DNA from: an uncultured Sphingomonadales bacterium
Lineage (GTDB): Bacteria > Pseudomonadota > Alphaproteobacteria > Sphingomonadales > Sphingomonadaceae
Length of the DNA: 5,264 nucleotides
Assembly (NCBI GenBank): GCA_903958285.1
Contig: CAJBSR010000460.1
Location: forward strand, 1-5,264
Reading direction: 5' to 3'
Position numbers and translations under genes: made by a program. Shown one piece after another: positions 5,036 through 5,264 of the stretch. The notes beneath the pieces were generated by a model that made no database searches, was not told the DNA's origin, and saw only the letters and a list, made by a program, of their open reading frames with translations. How positions within the stretch are numbered: position 1 is the stretch's first letter; every line of letters begins with the position of its first letter.

Positions 5036-5264
5036 ATGGGTGAACTGAAAGAAGACCTGTGTTTGGATTGCGGACTGCCGGCGGCGCTGGAGTCGATGGG
5101 CGAGCGCTGGTCATTTCTCATTCTGCGGGCGGCCTTTAACGGCCTGCACCATTTTGAGGAGTTCCAGTCCACACTGGGCATTGCGCGCAATATCCTCGCC
5201 AACCGCCTCGGCCGCCTTGTCGACCATGGCATTTTGGCGCGTGAACCCATGCCCGATGACCGAC
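5036..5264 (+). CDS. HxlR-type winged-helix transcriptional regulator (partial)
   Basis: The first 76 residues are present and the gene runs off the right edge. The sequence fits the HxlR winged helix-turn-helix family: C9 and C12 near the N-terminus, then ALESMGERWSFLILRAAFNG (17-36), HHFEEFQSTLGIARNILANR (38-57) and LGRLVDHGILARE (58-70). The IARNILANRL block is the recognition-helix region. These regulators act as DNA-binding dimers, often as repressors of a neighbouring gene. Some, such as YodB, sense electrophiles or oxidants through an N-terminal cysteine; C9 or C12 could do this, but that is not shown. The start at 5036 is preceded by GGA (5026-5028) at a suitable distance, and two nearby ATGs (5011, 5016) are out of frame. 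It is divergent from the CC_3452-type gene, and palindromes lie in the space between. Confidence 0.9.
   Translation, partial: MGELKEDLCLDCGLPAALESMGERWSFLILRAAFNGLHHFEEFQSTLGIARNILANRLGRLVDHGILAREPMPDDR

Noticed and set aside
1..5264. tRNA, rRNA, CRISPR array or transposase gene
   Set aside because: No T-loop/anticodon arrangement, no regularly spaced repeats and no transposase motifs were seen on either strand.

Overview
The window looks like chromosomal DNA of a sphingomonad (order Sphingomonadales, Alphaproteobacteria). Three things point there: the GC-rich codon use of the main genes, a small secreted CC_3452-type protein, and intergenic repeats of kinds I associate with sphingomonad genomes. 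No genus can be named from this sequence alone.

Layout. Positions 1-36 may hold the last codons of an upstream gene. Positions 37-518 are a long non-coding stretch. It holds two inverted copies of a 19-base hairpin repeat, a degenerate copy of a second repeat and several possible stem-loops. An AT-rich island follows (about 441-948) and contains one small gene (519-875, +) for an unrecognised secreted protein with two cysteines in its mature part. Next come a class I polyhydroxyalkanoate synthase gene (phaC, 949-2538, -) and, divergent from it across 80 bases, an alaC-type aminotransferase gene (2619-3827, +). Five bases after alaC lies a hotdog-fold acyl-CoA thioesterase gene (3833-4291, +). 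A structured 278-base gap separates this from a convergent CC_3452-family secreted protein gene (4570-4887, -). A GC-rich, AT-poor-loop hairpin pair sits in that gap. The window ends inside an HxlR-type regulator gene (5036 onward, +), divergent from the CC_3452-type gene across a 148-base AT-rich region with palindromes.

How the genes may work together. PhaC, an alanine-forming aminotransferase and an acyl-CoA thioesterase all act near the pyruvate/acyl-CoA junction of carbon storage and amino acid metabolism. The close spacing supports an alaC-thioesterase operon. A functional link of that pair to phaC is only inference from the divergent arrangement. The HxlR regulator probably acts on its own promoter and perhaps on the divergent secreted-protein gene.

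Most of the window is ordinary housekeeping or storage metabolism. The parts most worth a second look are the AT-rich island with its matching AGTTAGA ends, the two-hairpin 3' region of the CC_3452-type gene (pyrimidine-rich loops on the minus strand), and the palindrome cluster in front of the HxlR gene. I see no convincing evidence for a wholly new multi-gene system.
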